A stretch of 64,000 nt of DNA from Alcanivorax sp. 1008. Lineage in GTDB: Bacteria; Pseudomonadota; Gammaproteobacteria; Pseudomonadales; Alcanivoracaceae. Below are positions 19,551 through 28,187 of this stretch, in pieces (positions within the stretch are counted from its first letter, which is position 1; each line of letters starts with the position of its first letter). The notes beneath the pieces were generated by a model, which had not been told where the DNA came from, searched no databases, and saw nothing but the letters and a program-made list of their open reading frames with translations. Location: positions 33,793 through 97,792 of the forward strand of contig NZ_JAFMPS010000012.1 of assembly GCF_020667895.1 (NCBI RefSeq), given 5' to 3'. Made by a program: the position numbers and the translations under genes.

Positions 19551-20507
19551 ATGTCAGAACCTACCCCCGCAAAAGTCACCTTTGTCACCATCGGCGAGGA
19601 CCGCGTCGGCCAACGGCTGGATAACTTCCTCATCGGTCACCTCAAGGGTGTCCCCAAGTCTCGCATCTATCGAATCATCCGCGATGGGCAGGTGCGGGTG
19701 AATAAAAAGCGGGCGTCCCAGACCACTCGCCTCGAAGAAGGTGATGAAGTCCGTATCCCGCCGGTTCGTACCGCCGAGGCCACCGTTGCTCCGGCGGTGG
19801 GTGCGGGTCTGGCCGAGCGCCTGACTCGCGGGCTGGTCTATGAGGATGACTGGCTGCTGGTCTACAACAAGCCCGCTGGCCTTGCCGTTCACGGTGGCAG
19901 TGGCATCAGTCTTGGCCTGATTGAAACCTTGCGCGCACTGCGCCCCAAAGAAGATCAGCTTGAGCTGGTGCACCGCCTTGACCGGGATACATCCGGCCTG
20001 ATCATGGTGGCGCGCAAGCGCAGCTTCCTGCGCCGCCTGCAAAAGCTGATGCAAGGTGGCGGTATGGAAAAGCGCTACTGGCTGATATGCCGTGGTTTTA
20101 AAGGTCAGAGCCGCAGCATCAATGCGCCATTGCTCAAGCTCACCAGCAGTAATAATGAGCGCATCGTGCGGGTGTCACGGGAGGGTAAAGCCTCTGATAC
20201 CGAGTTTCGTATTGTTGAACGGCTTGCCGATACCCAGCTGGTGGAGGCAACTCTGGGAACCGGGCGCACCCATCAGATTCGTGTTCATGCCCAGTACGGT
20301 GGCTTTCCGCTGTTGGGTGATAGTAAATACGGTGATCCAGCGGTTAATGAACGACTCAAGAAAATGGGAATCCAGCGGCTGTGCCTGCATGCGCGCACCT
20401 TAAAGCTGCGCCACCCGGAAACTGGCGCCCAGTTGTCACTGGAAGCCCCGCTGGACGATGCGTTTGAACACGCCCTGAGCGTACTGAAAAAGGAAAAGGT
20501 GGCATGA
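19551..20507 (+). CDS. rluC: 23S rRNA pseudouridine synthase RluC
   Basis: The 318-residue enzyme has an N-terminal S4 RNA-binding domain (about 15-75, GQRLDNFLIGHLKGVPKSRIYRIIRDGQVRVNKKR) and the RluA-type catalytic domain with HRLDRDTSGL, whose aspartate is the catalytic residue, followed by GRTHQIRVH and GDSKYGD. It converts uridines 955, 2504 and 2580 (E. coli numbering) of 23S rRNA. The divergent rne-rluC pairing is a classic gammaproteobacterial arrangement. Start choice is backed by the conserved VGQRLDNFL region beginning near residue 19. The mRNA may be leaderless. It overlaps the HAD gene by four bases. Confidence 0.95.
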   Translation: MSEPTPAKVTFVTIGEDRVGQRLDNFLIGHLKGVPKSRIYRIIRDGQVRVNKKRASQTTRLEEGDEVRIPPVRTAEATVAPAVGAGLAERLTRGLVYEDDWLLVYNKPAGLAVHGGSGISLGLIETLRALRPKEDQLELVHRLDRDTSGLIMVARKRSFLRRLQKLMQGGGMEKRYWLICRGFKGQSRSINAPLLKLTSSNNERIVRVSREGKASDTEFRIVERLADTQLVEATLGTGRTHQIRVHAQYGGFPLLGDSKYGDPAVNERLKKMGIQRLCLHARTLKLRHPETGAQLSLEAPLDDAFEHALSVLKKEKVA

Positions 20508-21160
20508 AGCAGCTGGTCATCTTCGACTGGGATGGCACCTTGATGGACTCCACAGGCCGGATTGTTGAGTGCCTGTGTCTGGCGGCCGATGATACAGGTC
20601 TGCCTGCGCTGGCCACTGAGCACGCTCGCTCGATTATCGGTCTGGGCCTGCCGGAGGCGATACGTACTCTGTATCCGGGAATCGACAGCGATGATGCGGA
20701 ACAGATGCGCCAGCATTATGCCCGTCATTTTATCGCTGCTGAGGCGGTGCCCAGTCGGCTGTTTCCCGGAGTGCGTGAGCTGCTTGATGAGCTGAGCGAT
20801 AGTGGGGTCACCATGGCGGTGGCCACCGGCAAGAGTCGCAAGGGGCTGGACCGGGTTTGGCGGGGTAGCGACTTGGGCGGCTATTTTGCTGCCTCCCGCT
20901 GTGCTGATGAGTCTCGTTCCAAGCCACATCCGGCTATGGTTAACGAGCTATTGGCGCAGTTGAACAAAGCCCCCCACCAGGCGCTGGTGGTGGGCGATAC
21001 CAGTTTTGATCTGGAAATGGCCAACAACGCCGGAGTCGAATCCGTAGCGATGACCTGGGGAGCCCACCCCCGTGAGCTGCTGGCGCAATATTCACCGCGT
21101 ATGGTGTTGGATGATATTCGCGGTATCCTGCCGCTTCTTAAAATGTCGGAGATGACCTGA
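20504..21160 (+). CDS. HAD-family hydrolase (phosphoglycolate phosphatase-like)
   Basis: The 218-residue cytosolic protein has the HAD motifs: DWDGTLMDS with the nucleophile and acid aspartates (residues 8 and 10), AVATGKSRKGL (motif II threonine), the motif III lysine in SKPHP, and motif IV GDTSFDLEMANNAG. The cap insert between motifs I and II is the C1 alpha-helical type seen in Gph-like phosphatases. Its substrate is not known; in this conserved locus between rluC and sppA it is usually just called a HAD hydrolase. It overlaps rluC by ATGA, showing translational coupling. Confidence 0.92.
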   Translation: MKQLVIFDWDGTLMDSTGRIVECLCLAADDTGLPALATEHARSIIGLGLPEAIRTLYPGIDSDDAEQMRQHYARHFIAAEAVPSRLFPGVRELLDELSDSGVTMAVATGKSRKGLDRVWRGSDLGGYFAASRCADESRSKPHPAMVNELLAQLNKAPHQALVVGDTSFDLEMANNAGVESVAMTWGAHPRELLAQYSPRMVLDDIRGILPLLKMSEMT

Positions 21161-21161
21161 T

Positions 21162-22124
21162 ATGGATCTGAATCAGGGAGGTCGGCCACAGTCCGATCGC
21201 GAGTGGAAACTGCTGGAAAAACTGCTGCTATCGGTACATGACGAGAGCCGCAAGCAGCGCCGCTGGACGATTTTTTTTCGGGTGGTAACGTTTGCCTATC
21301 TATTCCTGTTGTTGTTCCTGCTGATGCCAGGACGCATGGGCATGCCAACGCCGGTTAGTGGCGAGCATGTCGGTGTAGTGGATGTATCCGGGGTGATCGC
21401 CGATGGCGCTGATGCCAGTGCAGACATGATCGTCACCGGTTTGCGCGAAGCCTTTGAGGCGAATGACAGCAAAGCAGTGCTGTTGCGAATCAATAGCCCT
21501 GGTGGTTCACCGGTTCAGTCGGCCTATGTTTATCGGGAGATTATGCGCTTGCGCGACAAACACCCGAACAAGCCGGTATATGCGGTGATTGTGGACATAG
21601 GTGCCTCCGGGGCCTATTACATTGCCGCCGCTGCTGACTACATCTATGCAGACCAGGCCAGTATTGTCGGTTCCATTGGCGTGATCATGGCAGGCTTTGG
21701 GTTTACCGAGGCGATCGACAAGCTGGGTGTTGAGCGGCGAGTAATGATTGCCGGCAACAACAAGGCATTATTGGATCCTTTTGCGCCAGTGCAAGCTGAG
21801 CAACAGAAGCATGTACAGAACATGCTTGACGAGATTCATGGTCAGTTTATCGATGCAGTCAAGCAGGGTCGCGGTGAGCGTCTGACCCAGGGTCGTGATA
21901 GCGAAATTTTCTCAGGCCTGTTCTGGACCGGCGAGCGCGCCCTTGAGCTTGGTCTGATCGATGGTCTTGGCAGCCCGGGGCAGGTGTCGCGGGATGTTAT
22001 TGGTGTTCATGAGATGGTCGATTATACGCCACGCCGGCACCCGCTGGATGATTTGCTGGGGCGGCTAGGCACCAGTATCGGTCAGAGCATGGCCAACGCC
22101 CTGGGTGGTATGACCGTGCGTTGA
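21162..22124 (+). CDS. sppA: Signal peptide peptidase SppA, short form
   Basis: The 320-residue membrane protease (family S49) has a cytoplasmic head, one transmembrane helix (about 40-55), and a periplasmic catalytic domain. The nucleophile is Ser149 in GASGAYYIA and the general base Lys201 in NNKALLDPF, 52 residues apart as in the Bacillus enzyme. The oxyanion loop NSPGGSP (111-117) is present. It degrades cleaved signal peptides in the membrane. It is half the length of E. coli SppA, which is a duplicated form, and is the single-domain type. It follows the HAD gene by one base and is convergent with maf. Confidence 0.93.
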   Translation: MDLNQGGRPQSDREWKLLEKLLLSVHDESRKQRRWTIFFRVVTFAYLFLLLFLLMPGRMGMPTPVSGEHVGVVDVSGVIADGADASADMIVTGLREAFEANDSKAVLLRINSPGGSPVQSAYVYREIMRLRDKHPNKPVYAVIVDIGASGAYYIAAAADYIYADQASIVGSIGVIMAGFGFTEAIDKLGVERRVMIAGNNKALLDPFAPVQAEQQKHVQNMLDEIHGQFIDAVKQGRGERLTQGRDSEIFSGLFWTGERALELGLIDGLGSPGQVSRDVIGVHEMVDYTPRRHPLDDLLGRLGTSIGQSMANALGGMTVR

Positions 22125-22133
22125 AAGGTTGGC

Positions 22134-22727
22134 TCAGGGGAGGGCGACGCCTTCCCCGGCCAGCATGTCGGTCAGTCGGATCAGAGGCAGGCCGATGAGA
22201 GCATTCGGGTCATCCCCCTCCAATCGACGAAACAGGGTGATGCCAAGCCCTTCCGACTTGAAGCTGCCGGCACAATTGAGCGGCTGTTCCTTGTTGATAT
22301 ATGAATTGATCGCTTCACTGCTGAGCTGGCGGAAGTGAACCTTGAAGGGTTCACAGCACAGCTGGTACTGATCGCTGGCGCTGTTGTACAGGCAGAGTCC
22401 TGTGAGAAAAGTGACGCTGCTGCCGCTGGCCTGCCGAAGTTGCTCGACGGCCCGGTCGGCACTGCCTGGTTTGCCAACAATACTGCCGTCTTCCAGCACC
22501 GCCACCTGGTCCGAGCCAATTATCAGCGCTGCGGGGTGGCGCGCGGCCACGGCACGGGCTTTTTCCAGTGCCAGACGTTGAACCAGCTCCTCGGCGGGCT
22601 CGCCAGGCTGGCGGCTTTCGTCAATATCGGGGCTGTCACACAGGAACTGCAGCCCAAGACGTCCCAGCAGCTCGCGGCGAAAGGGAGAGGAGGAGGCCAG
22701 TACCAGTGGTGGGTGTTCTTGGCTCAT
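22134..22727 (-). CDS. Maf-family nucleotide pyrophosphatase, YceF type
   Basis: The 197-residue protein starts with the Maf signature LVLASSSPFRRELLGRLGLQF and has the conserved SDQVAVLEDGSIVGKPG block. Maf proteins hydrolyse non-canonical or modified nucleoside triphosphates. Location next to yceD-rpmF matches YceF, the branch reported to act on 7-methyl-GTP, rather than the dTTP/UTP branch. It is transcribed away from yceD across a 118-bp gap that holds the yceD promoter. Cytosolic. Confidence 0.93.
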   Translation of the reverse strand: MSQEHPPLVLASSSPFRRELLGRLGLQFLCDSPDIDESRQPGEPAEELVQRLALEKARAVAARHPAALIIGSDQVAVLEDGSIVGKPGSADRAVEQLRQASGSSVTFLTGLCLYNSASDQYQLCCEPFKVHFRQLSSEAINSYINKEQPLNCAGSFKSEGLGITLFRRLEGDDPNALIGLPLIRLTDMLAGEGVALP

Positions 22728-22807
22728 GTCCGGGCTCCGTAGTCAGGGGTGGCGATTGTCCCGTCAAAAAGGCTTTTCACTCAAGCAGTTAAGCTGGCAA
22801 ATTGGCT

Positions 22808-22836
22808 TTGACAGGGGGGCGGCGCATCACTAGAAT
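22808..22836 (+). promoter_or_regulatory. Near-consensus sigma70 promoter of yceD-rpmF
   Basis: TTGACA (22808-22813), a 17-base spacer, TAGAAT (22831-22836). The expected start point, about 22843, is only about three bases before the yceD ATG, so the mRNA is leaderless or nearly so. This is the best promoter in the window and serves ribosomal protein L32 and probably the fab cluster. Confidence 0.85.
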
Positions 22837-22845
22837 TGCGCGCCT

Positions 22846-23364
22846 ATGAATTCCGGGCAACTTCCGTCGTTTCTTGAGCCGCGCAAACTGGCCGATCAGG
22901 AAGCTGAAATCAAGGGTCAGACCACCGTATCACGGTTGCCCAGACTGGCGGAGTTTCGCGACAGTCAGGATGAAATCGTCGAGGTGGCGCTTCGCTTTGG
23001 CCGTGACGAAGAGCGCCGGCAGCAAGTTACAGGCACGGTAAAAACCCGTCTGCAGCTTACCTGTCAGCGTTGTCTGGAGCTGGTGCAGACAGCCGTTCAG
23101 GCCAATGTTGCACTGGTGATGGTATATGACGAGGAGCAGATCAAGGCTCTGCCTGAGCATCTGGATCCTTGGCTGGTAACCGATGAGAGAATCACGCTCT
23201 CCGAGTTGCTCGAAGAAGAGTTATTGCTGGCGCTGCCGCTGGTGGCCATGCATGAACAATGTCCGGTGGTGCTGCACAAGTCTGCAGAGCCGGCGGCAGC
23301 GGTAGAGTCTAAACGGGATAACCCCTTTGCAGTTCTGGCTCAGCTTAAGAACCGGGACGATTAA
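22846..23364 (+). CDS. yceD: YceD (DUF177), 23S rRNA accumulation protein
   Basis: The 172-residue protein belongs to DUF177: it has the central TCQRCLELVQTAVQANVALVMV with the conserved CxRC pair and a C-terminal block LLEEELLLALPLVAMHEQC. YceD is needed for normal 23S rRNA level and is nearly always upstream of rpmF, as here. The N-terminus (PSFLEPRKLAD) matches the start expected for pseudomonad homologues, although there is no Shine-Dalgarno and the promoter -10 ends nine bases before the ATG. Cytosolic. Confidence 0.92.
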   Translation: MNSGQLPSFLEPRKLADQEAEIKGQTTVSRLPRLAEFRDSQDEIVEVALRFGRDEERRQQVTGTVKTRLQLTCQRCLELVQTAVQANVALVMVYDEEQIKALPEHLDPWLVTDERITLSELLEEELLLALPLVAMHEQCPVVLHKSAEPAAAVESKRDNPFAVLAQLKNRDD

Positions 23365-23376
23365 CAGGAGCGCACC

Positions 23377-23574
23377 ATGGCAGTTCAACAGGCACATACC
23401 ACTCGATCCAAGCGCGGCATGCGTCGTTCCCACGATGCGCTGAGCAAGCCGACCCTGAGCGTCGACAGCAACACTGGTGAGGTTCATCGCCGTCACCATA
23501 TCACCCCGGATGGCTACTACCGCGGTCGTCAGGTGATCACTCAGGCAGTCGAAATCGACGACGATCAGGAGTAA
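23377..23574 (+). CDS. rpmF: 50S ribosomal protein L32
   Basis: The 65-residue protein begins [20 protein letters not shown], the typical L32 start, and is slightly longer than E. coli L32 at its C-terminus (acidic DDDQE tail). AGGAG precedes the ATG by seven bases. It lacks the zinc-binding cysteine pairs seen in some bacterial L32 proteins, so it is the cysteine-free form. Co-transcribed with yceD; a strong terminator follows. Confidence 0.96.
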   Translation: MAVQQAHTTRSKRGMRRSHDALSKPTLSVDSNTGEVHRRHHITPDGYYRGRQVITQAVEIDDDQE

Positions 23575-23586
23575 TCCTGAATCAAT

Positions 23587-23614
23587 AAAAACGGGAGCTA
23601 CGGCTCCCGTTTTT
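23587..23614 (+). terminator. Intrinsic terminator after rpmF
   Basis: ACGGGAGC and GCTCCCGT pair perfectly around TACG (a stable UNCG-type tetraloop closed by C-G), followed by TTTTA. A-rich on the other side, so partly bidirectional. It may attenuate rather than stop transcription into plsX. Confidence 0.88.
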
Positions 23615-23715
23615 ATTTGTGTGATTGCGTTTTCTTACAAAGCGGAAGCGGAAAAATAAATCAGAATCCGGCATAGTGCCGGCCGTTCTGAGCAACAAGA
23701 ATATCCGGGGAAACT

Positions 23716-24753
23716 ATGTCGCAGGTGACGCTTGCCGTAGATGGCATGGGGGGTGATGCGGGCTTGTCGGTGACTGTGCCGGCGATCGCAAAGCTGCTTG
23801 CTGCCAATCAGTCCGTTCACATTATTCTTGTGGCGTTGGATGAGCCCGGCCGGCAGGCTCTGGCGGCGGCGGGTCTTGCCGCACATCCTCGTGTTGAGTT
23901 CATTGCTGCGGCAGAAGTGGTCACCATGGATGATCCGGTGGCTGTGGCGTTGCGCAATAAAAAACAATCTTCCATGCGTTTGGCAATTAATCAGGTTCGA
24001 GATGGCCGTGCACAGGCCGCAGTGAGCGCTGGTAATACAGGCGCTTTGATGGCCATTTCCCGATTCGTTCTGAAAACTTTGCCGGGCATTGAAAGGCCGG
24101 CTATCTGTGCGCCTATTCCAACTCGTAAGGGCCAGTGTCATATGCTGGATCTCGGTGCCAACGTGGACTCCGAACCACAGCATCTGCTGCAGTTCGCCAT
24201 TATGGGCAGCGCTCTGGTACGTGCTGTGGATCGAATTGAAAACCCGCGTGTCGCTTTGCTCAATATCGGCGAAGAGGACATCAAGGGTAACGAGCAGATC
24301 AAAGATGCCGCCCGGCTGCTGGAGGCCCACCCGCAGCTGAATTACGTGGGCTTTGTTGAGGGTAACGGCATTTTTCAGGGCGATGTGGATGTCGTTGTCA
24401 GCGATGGTTTTGTTGGTAACGTGGCATTGAAAACCATGGAGGGTGTTGCCTCCATGATCAGTCATATGATTCGTGAGGAGATCTCTCAGTCCTGGTTAAA
24501 TAAATTTTCTGGTTTGATGGCCTTGCCAGTATTGCGCGGCTTGAAGCAGCGCCTCGACCCGCAGCGCTATAACGGGGCCAGTCTGGTAGGGCTTAACGGT
24601 ATCGTGGTGAAGAGTCATGGCGGTGCTGACATTAATGGTTTTCTCAGCGCGCTACAGGTTGCTGTGCATGAAGCAGATCGTAACGTGCCGGCACTTATTG
24701 GTGCCGGGCTGGCCCAGTCGCCGCTGGTAAATGCAGGAGAGTCTGATGAGTAA
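23716..24753 (+). CDS. plsX: Phosphate acyltransferase PlsX
   Basis: The 345-residue enzyme begins VTLAVDGMGGDAG, the PlsX signature, and shows SAGNTGALMA, the LGANVD region and SDGFVGNVALKTMEG. It makes acyl-phosphate from acyl-ACP, the first step of phospholipid synthesis through PlsY. It is a peripheral membrane protein. GGGGA precedes the ATG. It overlaps fabD by eight bases (24746-24753), so the two are translationally coupled. Confidence 0.95.
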   Translation: MSQVTLAVDGMGGDAGLSVTVPAIAKLLAANQSVHIILVALDEPGRQALAAAGLAAHPRVEFIAAAEVVTMDDPVAVALRNKKQSSMRLAINQVRDGRAQAAVSAGNTGALMAISRFVLKTLPGIERPAICAPIPTRKGQCHMLDLGANVDSEPQHLLQFAIMGSALVRAVDRIENPRVALLNIGEEDIKGNEQIKDAARLLEAHPQLNYVGFVEGNGIFQGDVDVVVSDGFVGNVALKTMEGVASMISHMIREEISQSWLNKFSGLMALPVLRGLKQRLDPQRYNGASLVGLNGIVVKSHGGADINGFLSALQVAVHEADRNVPALIGAGLAQSPLVNAGESDE

Positions 24754-25675
24754 AACTGCCTTTATTTTTCCCGGTCAAGGTTCCCAGTCGGTCGCCATGT
24801 TGGCCGATCTTGGTGCTGAAACCATGGTTCGGCAGACTTTTCAGGAGGCGTCAGGAGCGCTGGGTTATGATCTTTGGGATCTGATTCAAAGTGGTCCTGC
24901 AGAAACGCTCAACAGTACTGATAAAACCCAGCCAGCCCTGCTCGCCAGTGGCGTTGCGTTGTGGCGCTTGTGGCAACAGCGCGGTGCCGCGCGCCCGGAC
25001 TTTCTTGCCGGGCATAGTTTGGGTGAGTACACCGCACTGGTTTGTGCTGGCGTGTTCAATCTTGGCGATGGCGTCCGTCTGGTTGAAAAACGTGGTCAAT
25101 TTATGCAGCAGGCGGTGCCGGCGGGTACTGGAGCTATGGCGGCCATTCTTGGTCTTGACGATGATCAGGTTCGTGCTGCTTGCGCCGTCGCTGCTCAGGG
25201 TGATGTGGTTGAAGCTGTGAACCTTAATGCGCCTGGTCAGGTGGTGATAGCCGGTAGTGCTGCGGCAGTGGAGCGAGGCATTGCAGCTTGCAAGGATGCC
25301 GGTGCCAAGCGCGCCATGGCCCTGCCTGTTAGTGTGCCTTCGCACTGCGCGCTTATGAAGCCGGCAGCCGAGCAGCTGGCCGAGGTGCTTGCTGGCATGG
25401 TGCTGCATGCGGCCGAGTTACCAGTAATAAATAATGTTGATGTGGCTGTCGCAACCGATTCGTCACAGATTCGTGATGCACTGGTGCGCCAGTTGTACTC
25501 GCCGGTGCGCTGGGTGGAAACGGTTCAGAAGCTCAGAGCAGAAGGCGTGGCTCATGCCTATGAATGCGGCCCTGGAAAAGTGCTGTCCGGTCTGGTGAAG
25601 CGCATTGACAAGGAAATGACGGTCTTCGCATTGGAAAATGCAGACGCCTTCAATCGGGCACTGGGAGAAGCATGA
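24746..25675 (+). CDS. fabD: Malonyl-CoA:ACP transacylase FabD
   Basis: The 309-residue enzyme begins MSKTAFIFPGQGSQ and has GHSLGEYTALV with the catalytic serine, plus a QxG-type FPGQGSQ oxyanion loop and a histidine in SVPSHCALMKPA. It loads malonyl groups onto ACP. An ATG 15 bases earlier is in frame, but AGGAGA lies between the two and fits the ATG at 24746. It overlaps plsX upstream and fabG downstream. Confidence 0.95.
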   Translation: MSKTAFIFPGQGSQSVAMLADLGAETMVRQTFQEASGALGYDLWDLIQSGPAETLNSTDKTQPALLASGVALWRLWQQRGAARPDFLAGHSLGEYTALVCAGVFNLGDGVRLVEKRGQFMQQAVPAGTGAMAAILGLDDDQVRAACAVAAQGDVVEAVNLNAPGQVVIAGSAAAVERGIAACKDAGAKRAMALPVSVPSHCALMKPAAEQLAEVLAGMVLHAAELPVINNVDVAVATDSSQIRDALVRQLYSPVRWVETVQKLRAEGVAHAYECGPGKVLSGLVKRIDKEMTVFALENADAFNRALGEA

Positions 25676-26418
25676 TGACAGAACAGGCTAAGATTGCTCT
25701 GGTTACCGGCGCTAGCCGTGGGATTGGTCGCGCTATTGCAGCGCGGTTGGCAGCAGATGGCTTTACCGTGGTTGGCACAGCCACCTCACAGGCAGGAGCT
25801 GACAGTATTGCAGCGTTCTTGCAGGAAAGCGGCTACCAAGGCGGCGCTGTAGTACTGGACGTTGGCGATGCAGGCTCGGTAGAGAGCGCACTGGCAGAGA
25901 TTAATGGGAAGTTTGGTGCGCCACTGGTGCTGGTTAACAATGCCGGTATTACCCGTGACAACATCATGCTCCGGATGAAGGATGACGAGTGGGATGCGGT
26001 GATTAATACCAATCTCAACTCCCTGTTCCGGGTTTGTAAGGGCACTTTGAAGGGCATGACCAAGGCGCGCTGGGGCAGAATTATCAATATCAGCTCTGTG
26101 GTGGGTGTTATGGGTAACCCGGGTCAGGCAAACTACGCTGCGGCCAAAGGTGGAGTGGAAGGCTTTACTCGTGCTCTGGCCCGGGAAATTGGCTCGCGCA
26201 ACATTACTGTAAACAGCGTCGCGCCAGGATTTATCCAGACCGATATGACTGATCATTTGCCGGAAGCGCAGCGTGAAGCGCTACTGTCACAGATCCCTCT
26301 GGGCCGCCTTGGCAGCCCGGAAGAGATAGCCAGCGCAGTGGCCTGGTTGGCCAGTGACGGTGGCGGATATGTCACTGGCACTACAATTCATGTCAATGGC
26401 GGTATGTTCACTGGCTGA
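25672..26418 (+). CDS. fabG: 3-oxoacyl-ACP reductase FabG
   Basis: The 248-residue short-chain dehydrogenase has the NADPH-binding TGASRGIGRAIA (about 14-25), NNAGITRDN, catalytic Ser in INISSVVG and the YxxxK pair in YAAAKGG. It reduces 3-ketoacyl-ACP in fatty acid elongation. Two ATG codons stand in tandem at 25672 and 25675; either could be used. Overlap with fabD is four bases. It is a tetrameric cytosolic enzyme. Confidence 0.95.
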   Translation: MMTEQAKIALVTGASRGIGRAIAARLAADGFTVVGTATSQAGADSIAAFLQESGYQGGAVVLDVGDAGSVESALAEINGKFGAPLVLVNNAGITRDNIMLRMKDDEWDAVINTNLNSLFRVCKGTLKGMTKARWGRIINISSVVGVMGNPGQANYAAAKGGVEGFTRALAREIGSRNITVNSVAPGFIQTDMTDHLPEAQREALLSQIPLGRLGSPEEIASAVAWLASDGGGYVTGTTIHVNGGMFTG

Positions 26419-26504
26419 TAATGCATCCTATTGGTGCGTTATCTGGTTGATTTTGTGAAGTAATATGCAGTAACAGGAACCTCGGCGCTAACTGGGATCG
26501 CGGC

Positions 26505-26534
26505 TTGCATGGGCTGGAAGCGTTCACCTAGAAT
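26505..26534 (+). promoter_or_regulatory. Sigma70 promoter of acpP
   Basis: TTGCAT (26505-26510), an 18-base spacer, TAGAAT (26529-26534). The start point near 26541 gives a 40-base leader with AGGAGA at 26565-26570. An own promoter fits the high demand for acyl carrier protein. Confidence 0.7.
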
Positions 26535-26581
26535 AGCCGCCTGAGGTGCACAGTCACCGATAACAGGAGAGAACACTCATC

Positions 26582-26815
26582 ATGAGCAGCATCGAAGAAC
26601 GGGTAACCAAGATTATTGTTGAGCAACTGGGGGTCAAGCCGGAAGACATCAAGCCGGAAGCCTCTTTCGTAGAGGACCTGGGTGCCGATTCTCTGGATAC
26701 CGTTGAGCTGGTGATGGCTCTCGAAGAGGAATTCGAAACCGAGATCCCGGACGAGGAAGCCGAAAAGATCAACACCGTCCAGGCAGCCATCGACTACGTT
26801 AAGTCGCACAGCTGA
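26582..26815 (+). CDS. acpP: Acyl carrier protein
   Basis: The 77-residue acidic protein has the phosphopantetheine attachment motif GADSLD (serine at about residue 38) and is nearly identical in layout to E. coli AcpP ([18 protein letters not shown]...). It carries growing fatty acyl chains for the FabD/FabG/FabF enzymes encoded around it. It has its own promoter and is followed by a terminator, so it is transcribed as a strong short unit as well as from the fab operon. Confidence 0.97.
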   Translation: MSSIEERVTKIIVEQLGVKPEDIKPEASFVEDLGADSLDTVELVMALEEEFETEIPDEEAEKINTVQAAIDYVKSHS

Positions 26816-26830
26816 TTGATCCGGTGATAT

Positions 26831-26868
26831 GAAAAAGCCGCAGGCTCTTCAGGGCTTGCGGCTTTTTC
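26831..26868 (+). terminator. Intrinsic terminator after acpP
   Basis: GAAAAAGCCGCA and TGCGGCTTTTTC form a long stem around about 14 bases, followed by a T-rich tail. It lies 15 bases after the acpP stop codon and should work on both strands. Confidence 0.88.
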
Positions 26869-26954
26869 GTTTTATATCCCGGTAAAAATATTGCAACAAT
26901 AACGGCTTGCAATAGGCAGTCTTTTTGTCGGTCGTGAAGGCCATGGAGTTAGAT

Positions 26955-28187
26955 ATGCGTCGTGTGGTGGTAACGGGTATGGGGATGCTAACGCCGCTGG
27001 GAGTGGATGTGGCGTCATCCTGGCAGGGCCTGGTCGCCGGTAAGAGCGGCATTCGCAGCATAGAGCATTTCGATACATCGGCATTTTCAACTCGCTTTGC
27101 TGGCATAGTGCCGGAGTTTGCTCTGGAGGAGTATCTGCCCCTCAAGGACGCCCGCAAGATGGATGTTTTTATCCAGCATGGCATGGTGGCAGCGATTCAG
27201 GCGATCCGTGATAGCGGTATTGAAGTGACCGAGAAAAATGGTGGTCGTATTGGTGTGGCAATTGGTTCAGGTATTGGAGGGCTGACCGGTATCGAGGAAA
27301 ACCACCGTAAAATGCTTGATGGTGGACCACGCAAGATCTCACCGTTTTTTGTCCCCGGCTCAATTATCAATATGCTGGCTGGCAATCTTTCCATTATGTA
27401 TGGCCTGCGTGGCCCCAATATCGCTATTGTTACTGCCTGCACCTCCGGAACTCACAATATCGGTTTTGCCGCTCAGCAGATTCAGCTTGGCACAGCTGAC
27501 GTGATGATCGCCGGTGGTGCGGAAAAGGCGTCCTGCGAACTGGGCATGGGGGGCTTCGCCGCCGCTCGTGCGCTGTCTACCCGCAATGATGATCCGCAGG
27601 CAGCTTCACGTCCCTGGGACCGTGATCGTGATGGTTTTGTCCTTTCCGACGGTGCAGGCATGGTTGTGCTGGAAGAGTATGAGCATGCCAAGGCTCGCGG
27701 AGCGCATATCTATGCTGAGTTGATTGGCTTCGGAATGAGCGGTGATGCTTATCACATGACTTCGCCCCCGGAAGATGGCTCGGGCGCTGCCATGGCGATG
27801 CGCAATGCGTTAACCAGCGCCGGGGTTGCGGCAGAACAAATCGGCTATATCAACGCACATGGCACCTCCACCAAGGCCGGTGATCTGGCTGAGGCGACGG
27901 CGGTTAAATCGGTGTTTGGTGATCATGCGCATCGGCTGGCAATCAGCTCGACCAAGTCAATGATCGGCCACCTGCTTGGTGCGGCAGGCGCGGTGGAGGC
28001 AATTATCAGCATCCTCGCCCTGCGTGATCAGGTGGCGCCGCCGACCATCAATCTGGACAACCCGGATGACGGCTGTGACCTGGATTTCGTTGCCCATCAG
28101 GCGCAACAGCGTGACCTGAAGGTGGTGCTGTCAAACTCGTTTGGCTTTGGCGGTACCAATGGTTCACTGGTATTTCGCCAGATCTGA
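26955..28187 (+). CDS. fabF: 3-oxoacyl-ACP synthase II FabF
   Basis: The 410-residue condensing enzyme begins [16 protein letters not shown] and has the Cys-His-His triad: cysteine in [10 protein letters not shown], histidine in [11 protein letters not shown], and histidine in [14 protein letters not shown]. It elongates acyl-ACP. The frame is open back to a TTG at 26925, but GGAG at 26945-26948 and the family N-terminus fix the ATG at 26955. Its stop overlaps the pabC start by one base (TGATG). Confidence 0.95.
   Translation: MRRVVVTGMGMLTPLGVDVASSWQGLVAGKSGIRSIEHFDTSAFSTRFAGIVPEFALEEYLPLKDARKMDVFIQHGMVAAIQAIRDSGIEVTEKNGGRIGVAIGSGIGGLTGIEENHRKMLDGGPRKISPFFVPGSIINMLAGNLSIMYGLRGPNIAIVTACTSGTHNIGFAAQQIQLGTADVMIAGGAEKASCELGMGGFAAARALSTRNDDPQAASRPWDRDRDGFVLSDGAGMVVLEEYEHAKARGAHIYAELIGFGMSGDAYHMTSPPEDGSGAAMAMRNALTSAGVAAEQIGYINAHGTSTKAGDLAEATAVKSVFGDHAHRLAISSTKSMIGHLLGAAGAVEAIISILALRDQVAPPTINLDNPDDGCDLDFVAHQAQQRDLKVVLSNSFGFGGTNGSLVFRQI

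Noticed and set aside
23635..24465. 276-codon minus-strand frame opposite plsX
   Set aside because: PlsX on the other strand is certain and in a conserved operon.
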